A DNA stretch of 64,000 nucleotides from Stappia stellulata DSM 5886 (GTDB taxonomy: Bacteria; Pseudomonadota; Alphaproteobacteria; Rhizobiales; Stappiaceae), in contig NZ_KE384082.1 of NCBI RefSeq assembly GCF_000423705.1, positions 370,843-434,842 on the forward strand, given 5' to 3'. This document shows, piece by piece, positions 49,612 to 59,197 of this stretch. How positions within the stretch are numbered: position 1 is the first letter of the stretch; every line of letters starts with the position of its first letter. Below the pieces are notes generated by a model. The model ran no database searches and had not been told where the DNA came from. It saw only the letters and a list, made by a program, of their open reading frames with translations. The position numbers were made by a program, and so were the translations under genes.

Positions 49612-51666
49612 TCAGGCCGCCCGCATGTTCCGACGCGCGCGCACCTCCTCGGCAGCCTTGCCGTTCAGCTCCGCAAGATGGTCGAAGACGCGCGAGAAGC
49701 TCGCCACCCCTTGCGTTGCGGAGCGCAACTCGACGATGAGATCGGTCGTTTCCGCCGTCGGCATCATGGCGCGCACCTCATCCCAGCCCGGCCAGCCGGG
49801 ACGCGCGTCGAACCCGAGCAACTGCCCGCGATGCGCCGAGACAATGCCGTTGATCCGCGGCGTCGCCTCGCTCGGACAGCGGATCGTCACCAGGTCGACC
49901 GGTTCCAGCAGCACGGGCCTGCACTTCGGCAGGCCCTCGCGCATCGCCTGGATCGCGGCCATGCGAAACGCCTGGTCGGAGGAATCGACGCTGTGAAACG
50001 ACCCGTCGGTCAGCGTGACGCCGAGATCCACCACCGGAAAGCCCAGCGCCCCGTGGCGGATCGCCTCCTCCACCCCGGCGCGCACCGCCGGGATGTATTG
50101 CTTGGGGATGACGCCGCCGGTGATCGTGTCGGTGAAGGCGAAGCCCTCACCGCGCTCGAGCGGATGGATCTCCAGCGCGACGTCGCCGAACTGGCCGTGC
50201 CCGCCCGACTGCTTCTTGTGGCGCGCGCGCGCCGACGCCGAACCGCGAATGGTCTCGCGGTAGGGCACGCCCGGCGGCGCCGTTTCCACCTGGAGGCCGT
50301 ATTTGCCGGCAAGGCGCTCAAGCGCCACGCGCAAATGCATTTCCCCCTGTCCGCGAAGCAGAGTTTCGCCGCTCTCCGGCGCGTGGACGACGCTGAGCGA
50401 CGGGTCCTCCTCCGCCAGTTTCGCAAGGGCGGCATTGAGCTTGACCTCGTCGCGGCGCTCGGCGGGAAAAACCGCAAGGCCCAACACCGGCATGTTTTCG
50501 TGTACCGGCGCAAGCGGTGTCTCGACCGCCGTCGTTCCAAGCGTTTCCCCGGTGGCGACCCCGTCGAGCTTGCCGAGTGCCACCGTGTCGCCCGGACCGG
50601 CGGCGACGCGCTTGTGCGCCTGCTGCCCCAGGAGCGTGTAGAGCCCCGACACCCGGACCGCACTGCCATCGCCGCGCGCAAGCGTGTCGGCATCGGCCAC
50701 CGATCCGCTCATGACCCGCACCAGCGAGAGCTTCCCGGCATGCGGCGTGTGCAGGGTCTTGAGCACCTGAAGGAGCGGATCGCCGCCGGTCTCCAGCCCC
50801 AGCCGCGCAGCGGCTTCCGCAACATCCGGCGTTTCGTGCCGCAGCGCCTTCAACAGACGGCCGATCCCGTTTCCATGCTCGGCGGACCCGAAGAACACCG
50901 GGCAGACCAGCCCCTCGCGCGTTTCCTCGGCCAGATCGGCAAAGATCCGGTCCGGATCGGGCGCCAGGTCTTCCAGCAGCGCCTCCATCAGCGCGTCGTC
51001 GTGATCGGCGAGCGTCTCCAGCATGGAAAACCGCGCCTCCACCTCGCGCGCCATTGCCGCGTCTGGAATGTCGATGATCTCGCTCGGCGCATGCTCGCGG
51101 TAGACATAGGCGCGCTCCAGCGCCAGATCGATGTAGCCGGTGGCGATGCCATCGTTCCAGATCGGCACCTGGCGCAGCAGCAGCGGTGCGCGCGAGGCCG
51201 GTTGCAGCATCGCCAGCACATCGCGGATCCGGGTCGCGGCCCGGTCGATCTTGTTGACGAAGACGAGGCGGGGAACGCCGAGGTCCTCCAGCTGCTTGAG
51301 AATAAGCTGGAGCGCGGGAACCTTCTTCTCGTCCGCCTCGACCACGACGACCGCCAGATCGACACCGGCCAGCACCCCGACGGTTTCGCCGAGAAAATCA
51401 ACCGCTCCGGGACAATCGAGAAAGGTGAAGGGATCGTCCATGAAGACGGCCCCGGCCGCGTTGACCTCGACGCTCATGGTGTGGGCGCGTGCTTCCGGCG
51501 CGCCGTCGCCGACGGTGTTGCCAGCGCTCACGCTGCCCTGTCGGGAAATCGCACCGGACCGCGCAAGCAGCGCCTCCAGCAGCGTGGTCTTGCCGCTGCC
51601 CGACGGGCCGAGAATGGCGATGCACCGTGGCCGGGCGCTGCCGGCCGTCTCCCTGTTGCCGTTCAT
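49612..51666 (-). CDS. Elongation factor G-like GTPase (FusA2-type)
   Basis: 684 residues from ATG 51666. The G domain has P-loop GPSGSGKTTL, DCPG (G3) and NKID (G4). The rest follows the EF-G domain order: domain II (GKLSLVRVMSGSVADADTL), III (ALAKLAEEDPSLSV, GQGEMHLRVALERL), IV (GHGQFGDVALEIHP, with the EF-G hallmark loop SGGHGQFGDV) and V (VSAHRGQLLGFDARPG). The effector (switch I) region after the P-loop is shortened and reads GDGAPEARAHTMSV, which suits EF-G-like paralogues rather than canonical fusA. Its role is not defined; ribosome rescue or special translation is speculative. It is a single gene. An ATG in the longer frame to 51789 is not favoured. Confidence 0.85.
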   Translation of the reverse strand: MNGNRETAGSARPRCIAILGPSGSGKTTLLEALLARSGAISRQGSVSAGNTVGDGAPEARAHTMSVEVNAAGAVFMDDPFTFLDCPGAVDFLGETVGVLAGVDLAVVVVEADEKKVPALQLILKQLEDLGVPRLVFVNKIDRAATRIRDVLAMLQPASRAPLLLRQVPIWNDGIATGYIDLALERAYVYREHAPSEIIDIPDAAMAREVEARFSMLETLADHDDALMEALLEDLAPDPDRIFADLAEETREGLVCPVFFGSAEHGNGIGRLLKALRHETPDVAEAAARLGLETGGDPLLQVLKTLHTPHAGKLSLVRVMSGSVADADTLARGDGSAVRVSGLYTLLGQQAHKRVAAGPGDTVALGKLDGVATGETLGTTAVETPLAPVHENMPVLGLAVFPAERRDEVKLNAALAKLAEEDPSLSVVHAPESGETLLRGQGEMHLRVALERLAGKYGLQVETAPPGVPYRETIRGSASARARHKKQSGGHGQFGDVALEIHPLERGEGFAFTDTITGGVIPKQYIPAVRAGVEEAIRHGALGFPVVDLGVTLTDGSFHSVDSSDQAFRMAAIQAMREGLPKCRPVLLEPVDLVTIRCPSEATPRINGIVSAHRGQLLGFDARPGWPGWDEVRAMMPTAETTDLIVELRSATQGVASFSRVFDHLAELNGKAAEEVRARRNMRAA

Positions 51667-51950
51667 GGGGAACGCTCCCTCTCCCGGCCATGTTGCGCCC
51701 TCGGCAGGGGCCGAGACTGGCGGCCGATCCGAGCAGGAGCCGTCCGGGCACGGCGATGACCGGGTCTGGCCGCGCGCCGGAGCCACCACCTGCCGAATGC
51801 AGGTGAAGAGTGAAAGCCCGCCATATGCGGGTGCAACCTCATCCCGCCCTGTACCGGCGGATCGTTATCGTCGCGCCGAAAACGGGCCGGACGCAAGGAA
51901 ATCCGTTGCCGCAGCGCAGCACGGGCGGGCGCGGAACGCGGGCAAAACGC

Positions 51951-51981
51951 AAAAAAGCCGGCGGGTTGCCCCGCCGGCTTT
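51951..51981 (-). terminator. Rho-independent terminator of the aspartate aminotransferase gene
   Basis: AAAGCCGGCGGG / CCCGCCGGCTTT has a perfect 12-bp stem with a four-base loop, and the minus strand continues in a T tract. It lies about 220 bases after the stop. Confidence 0.8.
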
Positions 51982-52040
51982 CGACCTGCCGACAATTCCG
52001 GAGTCGCTTCAGGCGTCCTACCGGGCAAGCGTCAGCGCGA

Positions 52041-52141
52041 CCCGGTATCGGAGAGCCAGAAGCCTGTGTTTCACAGGCAAGAAGACACCGAAAGACTTTG
52101 CCTCCCCGATCCCGGCTCTCATTGCATTCGGCCGGGATGAC
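52041..52141. repeat. REP-like element with nested hairpins
   Basis: Inside CCCGG...CCGGG, GAGAGCC (52051-52057) pairs with GGCTCTC (52114-52120), and GCCTGTG-TTT-CACAGGC (52062-52078) forms an inner hairpin. The right half, read in reverse as GTCATCCCGGCC...GCCGGGAT, resembles the repeats at 40-41 kb. Confidence 0.5.
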
Positions 52142-52200
52142 GCGCCTTCGGAGCCTGTCATCACGCACCGTCGCGGAGCGAGCCCAGCGCAGGGCGCGCG

Positions 52201-53442
<1,242 letters not shown>

Positions 53443-53563
53443 CTACTTGCGCGCGGTATCGCGCGCAAGGCCGCCGGTCACGGCGCACGGCGCTTCTCAC
53501 GACTTCTTCTTGCCATCGCCCGTCGGCCGCTGCGCCCGCACGGCCCCTGTCGGCCCGCCCCGG

Positions 53564-55252
53564 TCAGCCGGCAAGCATGCTCCCGTTGCAACGCACATCC
53601 TGCACGCTCACGTCCGCCTCGCCGAGACTGACGCCCAGCGTCATCAGCAGACTTTCCACGACCGCGTCGAGCGGTCGCGCCAGGTCAGCCAGGATCTCTC
53701 CCAGCAGATCCGTCACACCCCCGAGCGGAAGCGTCAGGAGAACCACCCGCACCCTGAGATCGAGATCCTCCACCAGGGAACTGACAACGCTTTGCAGGAT
53801 GCCGGAACTGGACACGCGTTTTACCGTGCGCGTCTCGATATCGCGGCGCGAGAATGTCAAAAGGGTGCCATGCTGGCTGCCAGCCTCGACATGGGCCTTT
53901 CCCGTGGCCGATATAAGCGCGGTGCTGACGATCCTCGCCGGATCCACGTCCGGCTTGCGTTCGAAATCAGTGATATCGCCGGTCCTGACCTCCCCGAGCC
54001 ACAGGTCGGCAATGCCGGGCCGCGCCTCGACCCTGACCCGCGACACGCGTCCGCCACGGCAGGAAATGCCGCTCAGCCGCGCCTGCGCATAGGCAACATC
54101 CAGGTAGACCGGCAACCGCACTTGCACCGTTTTCAGCAGTCCGCGACCGCCGACCTGCGCCACGAGCCTGAGCCGCGTCTGCGCGGTGGCGACCGTGCTG
54201 CCGGCTTCCCCCACCCGCATGAAGGCGGAATCTTGCGGCGGTTCGCCAATCACAAGATCCAGGCGAAGGTCCACAAGACCGGGCACCTCGGCGGCGAGAT
54301 CGAGGGACACCTGGCGTTCGCCATTCGCCAGCAGCCCCGCCAGCGAGACGAGTTGCATCGCCGAGGCCCGCAGCCCGATGCCCGGCGCACGTTCGCCAAT
54401 CGCCAGATCGCCGTAAGGTCCGGCATCGAACACGGCCGACAACGGCACGCTCAGTCCGGCGCGCGCCGTCCCCGACAGCCGGCGCAATGCGAAGGCCGCG
54501 GTCGGTTCGCGCGCGTTTCCCGCCGCCGCGGCGGCCGCCTCGAGAAAGTCGGCAAGCGACACATCCGCTGCAAGAAGCTCTTCATAGGTGCCCAGCTCCA
54601 GGTCCGCCGACGCATTGACCTGCGAAAGCAGGTCGACCACGTCGAGATCGACGTCGGCAAGCGCCTCGTAGTCCATCACCGACAAGGAGACCGTTGTGCC
54701 CAGAAGCGCGCCCAGAAGGGCGTTCGCCACCCCTTCCCGCAGCGCGAGCAGCCGGCTGCCCACCGTAAAGCCGGCCAGTTCAGCCGTCGCCGCCGTCGCC
54801 TTCACGCTGATTTGCGGCGCCTGCACGTCGAAAACCCGGGCAAAGAAGATGTTGCCGGGCATTTTCGCCAAGACCTGGACGGCGTTGTAGGGACGCGCGC
54901 CCGGCGTGAACCGCTGTGTGTGGTGGACCGCGTCGTCCGCGACATAGCGCCCCCGCGTCACGTCGGCCGTCGCCGTCAGCCCGTTGGCGGCAAGCGCCCT
55001 GGCGACGGCCACTTCGGCATTGTCGATATCGGCGGCACCGGCGATGGCGGCGAGGTCCGACGCCCCCTGCAGGTGCCGGCGCTCCAGGTAAAGCGAGGCA
55101 ATGTCGATGGCGAGGGCCGCCACCGCGGCCATCAGAACGAAGGCAAGCCCCGCCATGATGCTCACCGATCCATGCCGGTTCGAAATCAGACGACGGACGA
55201 GACCGCGACCGCGTTGCCAGCAACCGGACGTTCCGCAGGTGTGACCAAACAT
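53564..55252 (-). CDS. TadG-like pilus assembly/membrane protein
   Basis: 562 residues. The N-terminus after a short leader has the class IV pilin-like anchor SVSIMAGLAFVLMAAVAALAIDIASLYLERRHLQGASDLAAIAGA, the hallmark of TadG-type proteins (the DUF2134 region). The long remainder is predicted beta/alpha with no recognised von Willebrand domain and ends RCNGSMLAG. TadG proteins anchor to the inner membrane and are part of Flp/Tad pilus systems, but no tad ATPase, rcpA or flp pilin gene is near. It follows the TadE-like gene, with 12 bases between. Confidence 0.82.
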   Translation of the reverse strand: MFGHTCGTSGCWQRGRGLVRRLISNRHGSVSIMAGLAFVLMAAVAALAIDIASLYLERRHLQGASDLAAIAGAADIDNAEVAVARALAANGLTATADVTRGRYVADDAVHHTQRFTPGARPYNAVQVLAKMPGNIFFARVFDVQAPQISVKATAATAELAGFTVGSRLLALREGVANALLGALLGTTVSLSVMDYEALADVDLDVVDLLSQVNASADLELGTYEELLAADVSLADFLEAAAAAAGNAREPTAAFALRRLSGTARAGLSVPLSAVFDAGPYGDLAIGERAPGIGLRASAMQLVSLAGLLANGERQVSLDLAAEVPGLVDLRLDLVIGEPPQDSAFMRVGEAGSTVATAQTRLRLVAQVGGRGLLKTVQVRLPVYLDVAYAQARLSGISCRGGRVSRVRVEARPGIADLWLGEVRTGDITDFERKPDVDPARIVSTALISATGKAHVEAGSQHGTLLTFSRRDIETRTVKRVSSSGILQSVVSSLVEDLDLRVRVVLLTLPLGGVTDLLGEILADLARPLDAVVESLLMTLGVSLGEADVSVQDVRCNGSMLAG

Positions 55253-55264
55253 GACCGTCTCCCT

Positions 55265-55693
55265 TCAATAACCGCCGCGCATCACGACCGCGCTGCGTTC
55301 GATTGTCTTGCCCGGCAAAGGCAGGAAGGGCTCGAGCTGCCAGATCGGCAGGTCCGTCGCGTCGTAACGCACAACCACGCGAAAATGTTCGCCCAGGCCC
55401 GGCATCGGGCCGGCCTCGACCACCACCTTGCTGGCGTCGATCATCGCGTAGTCCCCGGAGGCGGACGCTATATGGGCGGCGACGATGCGCTGGCGTTCGG
55501 CGTCGCTCAATCCCGCGACGGACGCGCGCGCGGCATCCGCGGCGAGCTGCGCCAGGCTGTGCGTCGCCCCGAAGTAGATGCCATACGCAAGAATGCCGAG
55601 CATCAACACCAGGAACACCGGCAAGACAATGGCGAACTCGACGGCGGCAACACCGCCGCGGTCGGCGGAAAACCGGAAGAGGCTTTTCTTCAT
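55265..55693 (-). CDS. TadE-like pseudopilin-type protein
   Basis: 142 residues from ATG 55693, with AGGAGG seven bases upstream. The N-terminus matches TadE: DRGGVAAVEFAIVLPVFLVLMLGILAYGIYFGATHSLAQLAADAARASVAG, a charged start, a hydrophobic Glu+5-type pilin segment and an Ala-rich helix. The following soluble part (EHFRVVVRYDATDLPIWQLEPFLPLPGKTIERSAVVM) is standard for TadE-like proteins. It pairs with the TadG-like protein encoded next in the same operon. Confidence 0.88.
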   Translation of the reverse strand: MKKSLFRFSADRGGVAAVEFAIVLPVFLVLMLGILAYGIYFGATHSLAQLAADAARASVAGLSDAERQRIVAAHIASASGDYAMIDASKVVVEAGPMPGLGEHFRVVVRYDATDLPIWQLEPFLPLPGKTIERSAVVMRGGY

Positions 55694-56196
55694 GGCACAC
55701 CTCCTGGACTGCGCTTTCACGCAAGCGATGGAACTGCGGGGCCAACCTCGCCGGCCTGCGGCAACACCAATCGTCCCGGCGCCGTCATTCAAGCCATGCA
55801 AAAGCAACCCCTGATAGCATCCTCACATCAGCAGGCGCCTCAAAAATAAATATATTCTTAAAATGTAAAATATCAGGCAAAACACCGACAAATTGCCCAA
55901 AGTATTCATGTAAAAATTACTGAAAATATCGAAAACTTGCTGAAATCACAAAAGACCCCTGAATGAAATGACAAGGTTATTTCATGAGATCTCTCCGGAG
56001 CCTGTCGCCGGGGGAGGGCGAACCGCCTGCGCCGGTGCAGCGGACCGTCCCGTCGGGCACGACTGCGACGTGCGAAAAGGCGGTCACACAAATCCGTTGG
56101 CGGCAGCAACCGCGCGGGCGCGACCGCGCGCTCACGCCGACGCGGCGCGCACCCAAGACGTGCGACACGGCAAGAGGGTCTGAAACGGCCGCGGGA
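55694..56196. other. AT-rich gene-free stretch upstream of tadE-like gene
   Basis: About 500 bases. The stretch from about 55840 to 55985 is AT-rich and ends in the inverted repeat ATGAAAT-(9)-ATTTCAT (55963-55985), which may be an operator or terminator for the PAS gene that reads towards it. The promoter of the tadE-like gene must be here. No gene was recognised. Confidence 0.5.
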
Positions 56197-57303
56197 TCAG
56201 TGCTTGCTTTCGATCACCAGGTATTGGCCCGACCCGCCGTCGACGACGCTCGCCCTGAGCCGCTTGCTGCGCGTCACCCCGTCAAAGCCGCTGACGGTTG
56301 CCTGAAGCGGCGTCGAGCTGCTCTTGCGCGCGTGCTCGATCAGCGAAACGAAGGTGCGCGGATGCAGCATGGTCTCGGTGATCGGAGCGGATTCCATCAT
56401 CTGCTCGGTGATGGCAAAGGTCTTGCGCGCCGATGCATTGGCCGAAATCAGCATGCGCGTCTTGAGATCGACGACGAGAAGCGGCGAATGCACCAGATTG
56501 AAGATCTGCTGAAAGTCGACGGCGCAATCGTTCACCTTTTCGGCGGAGAACACCACGCCCCCCAGACCGGACGACACCCGAAAGGGGATCAGGTCGTAGG
56601 TCAACGTCATGGAATCGCCCGAGGCAAGAAAGAACCGCTTGCTGCCGTCGACCGGCGCCCGGCGCGCCAGCGTCGTCAGCACCACGGAGGTCAGTGTCTT
56701 GCCGACACGGTTGGGGATATGGGCGATGTTGCGACCGATGCACAACGTCGGATCGTTGATGTGGAACAGGTCGTAGAGCGACTGGTTCGCGTAGCGAAGG
56801 TAGCCGAAACTGTCGACGACCAGCACAGCCTTCTCGCTCCCCTCCACCAGATGACGAATCAGCGGTGCAACGCCGCGCACCGCCGTGCCGGTGGCCTCGT
56901 CCTCCGCATCCGTACCCGATACCGCAATGACGAAGGTACGCCCGCCTTCGGCCTGATAGCGCGTGGCGATCAGCGACAGGCCGTTGCCCAGATCGTCGCC
57001 GCCAAGCTCGACCGGGCCGGCGGAGCCGTATTTGACGGCATGCTGGATCAGGCTGAGGATCTGTTTCTGGTCGTTTTGCGCCAGATTGCGCAGCGCGTTG
57101 GAAAGGCTGGCCTCGTTGAGCCCGGCAGCATGCTCGAAGTCGAGCGAGGGCGATTCCATCCACACGAGTTTCTTGGTCTGGACATCGACCATGAAGAAGC
57201 CGAGGCCGGCAATCGACAAGGCCGCATTGCCGTCCGGCGCCTTGCCCCCTGCGTCCGCCTCGCGTTCCGGGACCTGCCGTTCGACCTTTTCCACTGCGCT
57301 CAT
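56197..57303 (-). CDS. Stand-alone PAS-domain protein of unknown output
   Basis: A 368-residue soluble protein from ATG 57303. It shows three PAS-like modules: GLGFFMVDVQTKKLVWMES (about 30-110), EKAVLVVDSFGYLRYANQSLYDLFHI (about 155-255) and SPLLVVDLKTRMLISANASARKTFAI (about 265-360). There is no GGDEF, kinase, methyl-accepting, sigma-54 or HTH domain. The final 30 residues (GVTRSKRLRASVVDGGSGQYLVIESK) complete the last PAS/PAC. It may work by binding a partner. It is flanked by the Tad-like pair and by small membrane-protein genes that are divergent to it. Confidence 0.7.
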   Translation of the reverse strand: MSAVEKVERQVPEREADAGGKAPDGNAALSIAGLGFFMVDVQTKKLVWMESPSLDFEHAAGLNEASLSNALRNLAQNDQKQILSLIQHAVKYGSAGPVELGGDDLGNGLSLIATRYQAEGGRTFVIAVSGTDAEDEATGTAVRGVAPLIRHLVEGSEKAVLVVDSFGYLRYANQSLYDLFHINDPTLCIGRNIAHIPNRVGKTLTSVVLTTLARRAPVDGSKRFFLASGDSMTLTYDLIPFRVSSGLGGVVFSAEKVNDCAVDFQQIFNLVHSPLLVVDLKTRMLISANASARKTFAITEQMMESAPITETMLHPRTFVSLIEHARKSSSTPLQATVSGFDGVTRSKRLRASVVDGGSGQYLVIESKH

Positions 57304-57566
57304 GTTCTGTCTTCCGCTTGCCGCAATGCCCCGGGCGCGCCCCGTCAGGGCGGCGCGCCGGTTGCTGTTCGCGAACCCTCGCAAAAAGCTCCTGCGATTC
57401 CGTAAAGGCCGGCAGCGCAAAACACGGCAACCGCATTCACAAGTGTGAACACCGCCACGGTTACGCCGCGAAATGACACAGGAAGCGCCCGATTGACGGC
57501 CCTGCCCGGCCCCTTTCGAAAGCGAGTATTGCGAAATCGACCACACGGAATGTCCCGGAGTACCCC

Positions 57567-57842
57567 ATGCGTATCCCTCCCCGGTCCCCTCGCAAGCCCA
57601 GGGCCCTGCACCGCCGCATCCTTCATGCCGCAGCCATCGTGCTCGCCGGGGCGGCTCCCGCCCTGCTGATCGCCTCGAGCGCAAGGGCCGCGGGGGCGAC
57701 GCCGGCCGACGACTGGGCAATGGGACTGATGGCCCTGTCTTTCGGTTCCATGCTGCTGGTTCTCACCGTCTTTGCCCGCCGTCTCGCACGCACGCTGACC
57801 GCCAGTGCCGCGCGCCATGACCTGAACCGGAGGGAGATCTGA
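57567..57842 (+). CDS. Small membrane protein
   Basis: 91 residues with two hydrophobic segments: an N-terminal one that could be a signal sequence (ILHAAAIVLAGAAPALLIASSARA) and a second helix (MGLMALSFGSMLLVLTVFA) followed by basic residues. ATG 57567 has GGAG six bases upstream, which supports translation. It ends TGA overlapping the ATG of the next small gene. It is not recognised in any family. Confidence 0.55.
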   Translation: MRIPPRSPRKPRALHRRILHAAAIVLAGAAPALLIASSARAAGATPADDWAMGLMALSFGSMLLVLTVFARRLARTLTASAARHDLNRREI

Positions 57843-58066
57843 TGCGCCTCACCCGCCGCAACGCCTTTTTCACGGATCCGCAATGGGCACCGGATGACGC
57901 GGACGCGCGCGACCGCACCGCACTTCACCTCGCCACCGCGGTCGCAATCGGACTGTTGTTCGCCGGCTCGCTGACCCTGTTCGGCGGCCCCCTCGCCGAT
58001 GGCCTCAAGGCCCTCGGCCCGGACGCCCCGGCGCAGGTCCAGCGGGCCGATCCCGGGCGTTTTTGA
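57842..58066 (+). CDS. Small single-pass membrane protein
   Basis: 74 residues with one membrane helix (ALHLATAVAIGLLFAGSLTLF) in the middle. ATG 57842 overlaps the upstream stop codon (TGATG) and follows GGAGGGAG, a strong Shine-Dalgarno, indicating coupling with the preceding gene. Function and family are unknown. Confidence 0.55.
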   Translation: MRLTRRNAFFTDPQWAPDDADARDRTALHLATAVAIGLLFAGSLTLFGGPLADGLKALGPDAPAQVQRADPGRF

Positions 58067-58463
58067 CCGTTTCGCCCCGCGCCGGCGGCGATGAACCGCC
58101 GGCTTTCGCCGAACGCCCCCCCTGCGCCGGTGCGGGACGCAGGGTTTTCCCCAACAGCGCCGAACGATGCCCCGGCACGAGGCGGATTTTCATTTGCCGA
58201 ACGGCCCGTCCTTGCGTATGCGCAATGGGCGGGCTCTGGCGTTTGGGCCCCGTGAAGCGTAGGCTTGTGGCATTGGCGCTTGTTCCGAAAACAGCCGGCT
58301 GGCCTTGCGCTCGATCAAGGTGCGCCTGCCCCTTGCAGGGCACTCTTTGCCCGCGCCGCCGATGCGGGCGTAGCGGGAGCGCGGGCCGCACGATCGGCGG
58401 GCGCCGGACCAGACCAAATCAAGACGGGAGCACGCTCCCGCGAAGGAAACGGAGTATCGGACC
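58067..58463. other. Gene-free stretch before the DUF3775 gene
   Basis: About 400 bases with no supported gene, repeat or terminator. A promoter for the DUF3775 gene must lie in the right part. Confidence 0.45.
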
Positions 58464-58877
58464 ATGGCGGTCGACTTGTCCCTCTCACCGGCAACGCTGC
58501 GGATGCTTGTGCAAAAAGGCCGGGCGGCAGCGGCGTCCACCCTGACAGACGGGTTCGAGGACGGCCAGGACCGCGAGATCGAGTTCGACACCGACACGCT
58601 CCAGGACAGTCATGCGCATGACGGTCTGGCGGAGGAAGAAACGGAAGACCTCTCGAGCGAGGAACTGATCGAGCTGATCGAGGACCTCAACGTCGACGAG
58701 GCGGCCGAGGTCGTGGCAATCGTCTGGATCGGCCGGGGCGATTTCGACGCCGCCGACTTCCCGCAAGCGGTCGAGGATGCCCGCGAACGCGCGGTCGGCT
58801 CGACCGCCAAATATCTGAGCGGCATGCCACTTTTCGCCGATCATCTCGAGGCGGGCCTCGACGCGCTGGAACTATAG
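58464..58877 (+). CDS. DUF3775 domain-containing protein
   Basis: A 137-residue acidic soluble protein. The DUF3775 core is the C-terminal half: ELIELIEDLNVDEAAEVVAIVWIGRGDFDAADFPQAVEDARERAVGSTAKYLSGMPLFADHLEAGLDAL. An N-terminal helix SPATLRMLVQKGRAA and a Asp/Glu-rich linker precede it. The start at 58464 has GGAG about nine bases upstream. The family occurs in Rhizobiales and related groups and has no assigned function. Confidence 0.82.
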   Translation: MAVDLSLSPATLRMLVQKGRAAAASTLTDGFEDGQDREIEFDTDTLQDSHAHDGLAEEETEDLSSEELIELIEDLNVDEAAEVVAIVWIGRGDFDAADFPQAVEDARERAVGSTAKYLSGMPLFADHLEAGLDALEL

Positions 58878-59016
58878 CCCCACCTTCGGTCTCCGCCTTG
58901 CGGCCAGGCGCGGCGCGTCCGGGCGGGCCGCAAGGCAGGCCTTGCCCGACGTGTTTTACCCTTTGTTAACCATAATCCCTGTCATCTGTGCGCCCAACAG
59001 CCAGCGGAGGCACTTC

Positions 59017-59151
59017 ATGAGGTTTTCCGACCGCGCCCGGACGGACACGCTGCTTGCCCGCCGATCATCGCCCTGGCCGCTCGCGCTCTGCGTCACCAGC
59101 GCGGCGCTCATCGTGACGCTCGTCATCTGTTTCGCTTTTCCCAACGGCTGA
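59017..59151 (+). CDS. Very small single-pass membrane protein
   Basis: 44 residues from ATG 59017, preceded at good spacing by GGAGG. A basic N-terminus (RFSDRARTDTLLARR) leads to a single hydrophobic helix (WPLALCVTSAALIVTLVICFAF) and then the chain ends. Too small for homology-based recognition here. The strong ribosome-binding site is the main support. Confidence 0.5.
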   Translation: MRFSDRARTDTLLARRSSPWPLALCVTSAALIVTLVICFAFPNG

Positions 59152-59197
59152 CGCGCGGGCGCTTGCGCGCACCCTGCGGGTAAGGTAGCGCAAGCGC

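Larger units (their letters stand above)
51667..52200. other. Gene-free stretch between the aminotransferase and EF-G-like genes
   Basis: About 530 bases on a block where both flanking genes read leftward. It contains the aminotransferase terminator at 51951-51981 and, further right, a REP-like hairpin array (52041-52141). No gene was recognised. Confidence 0.55.
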
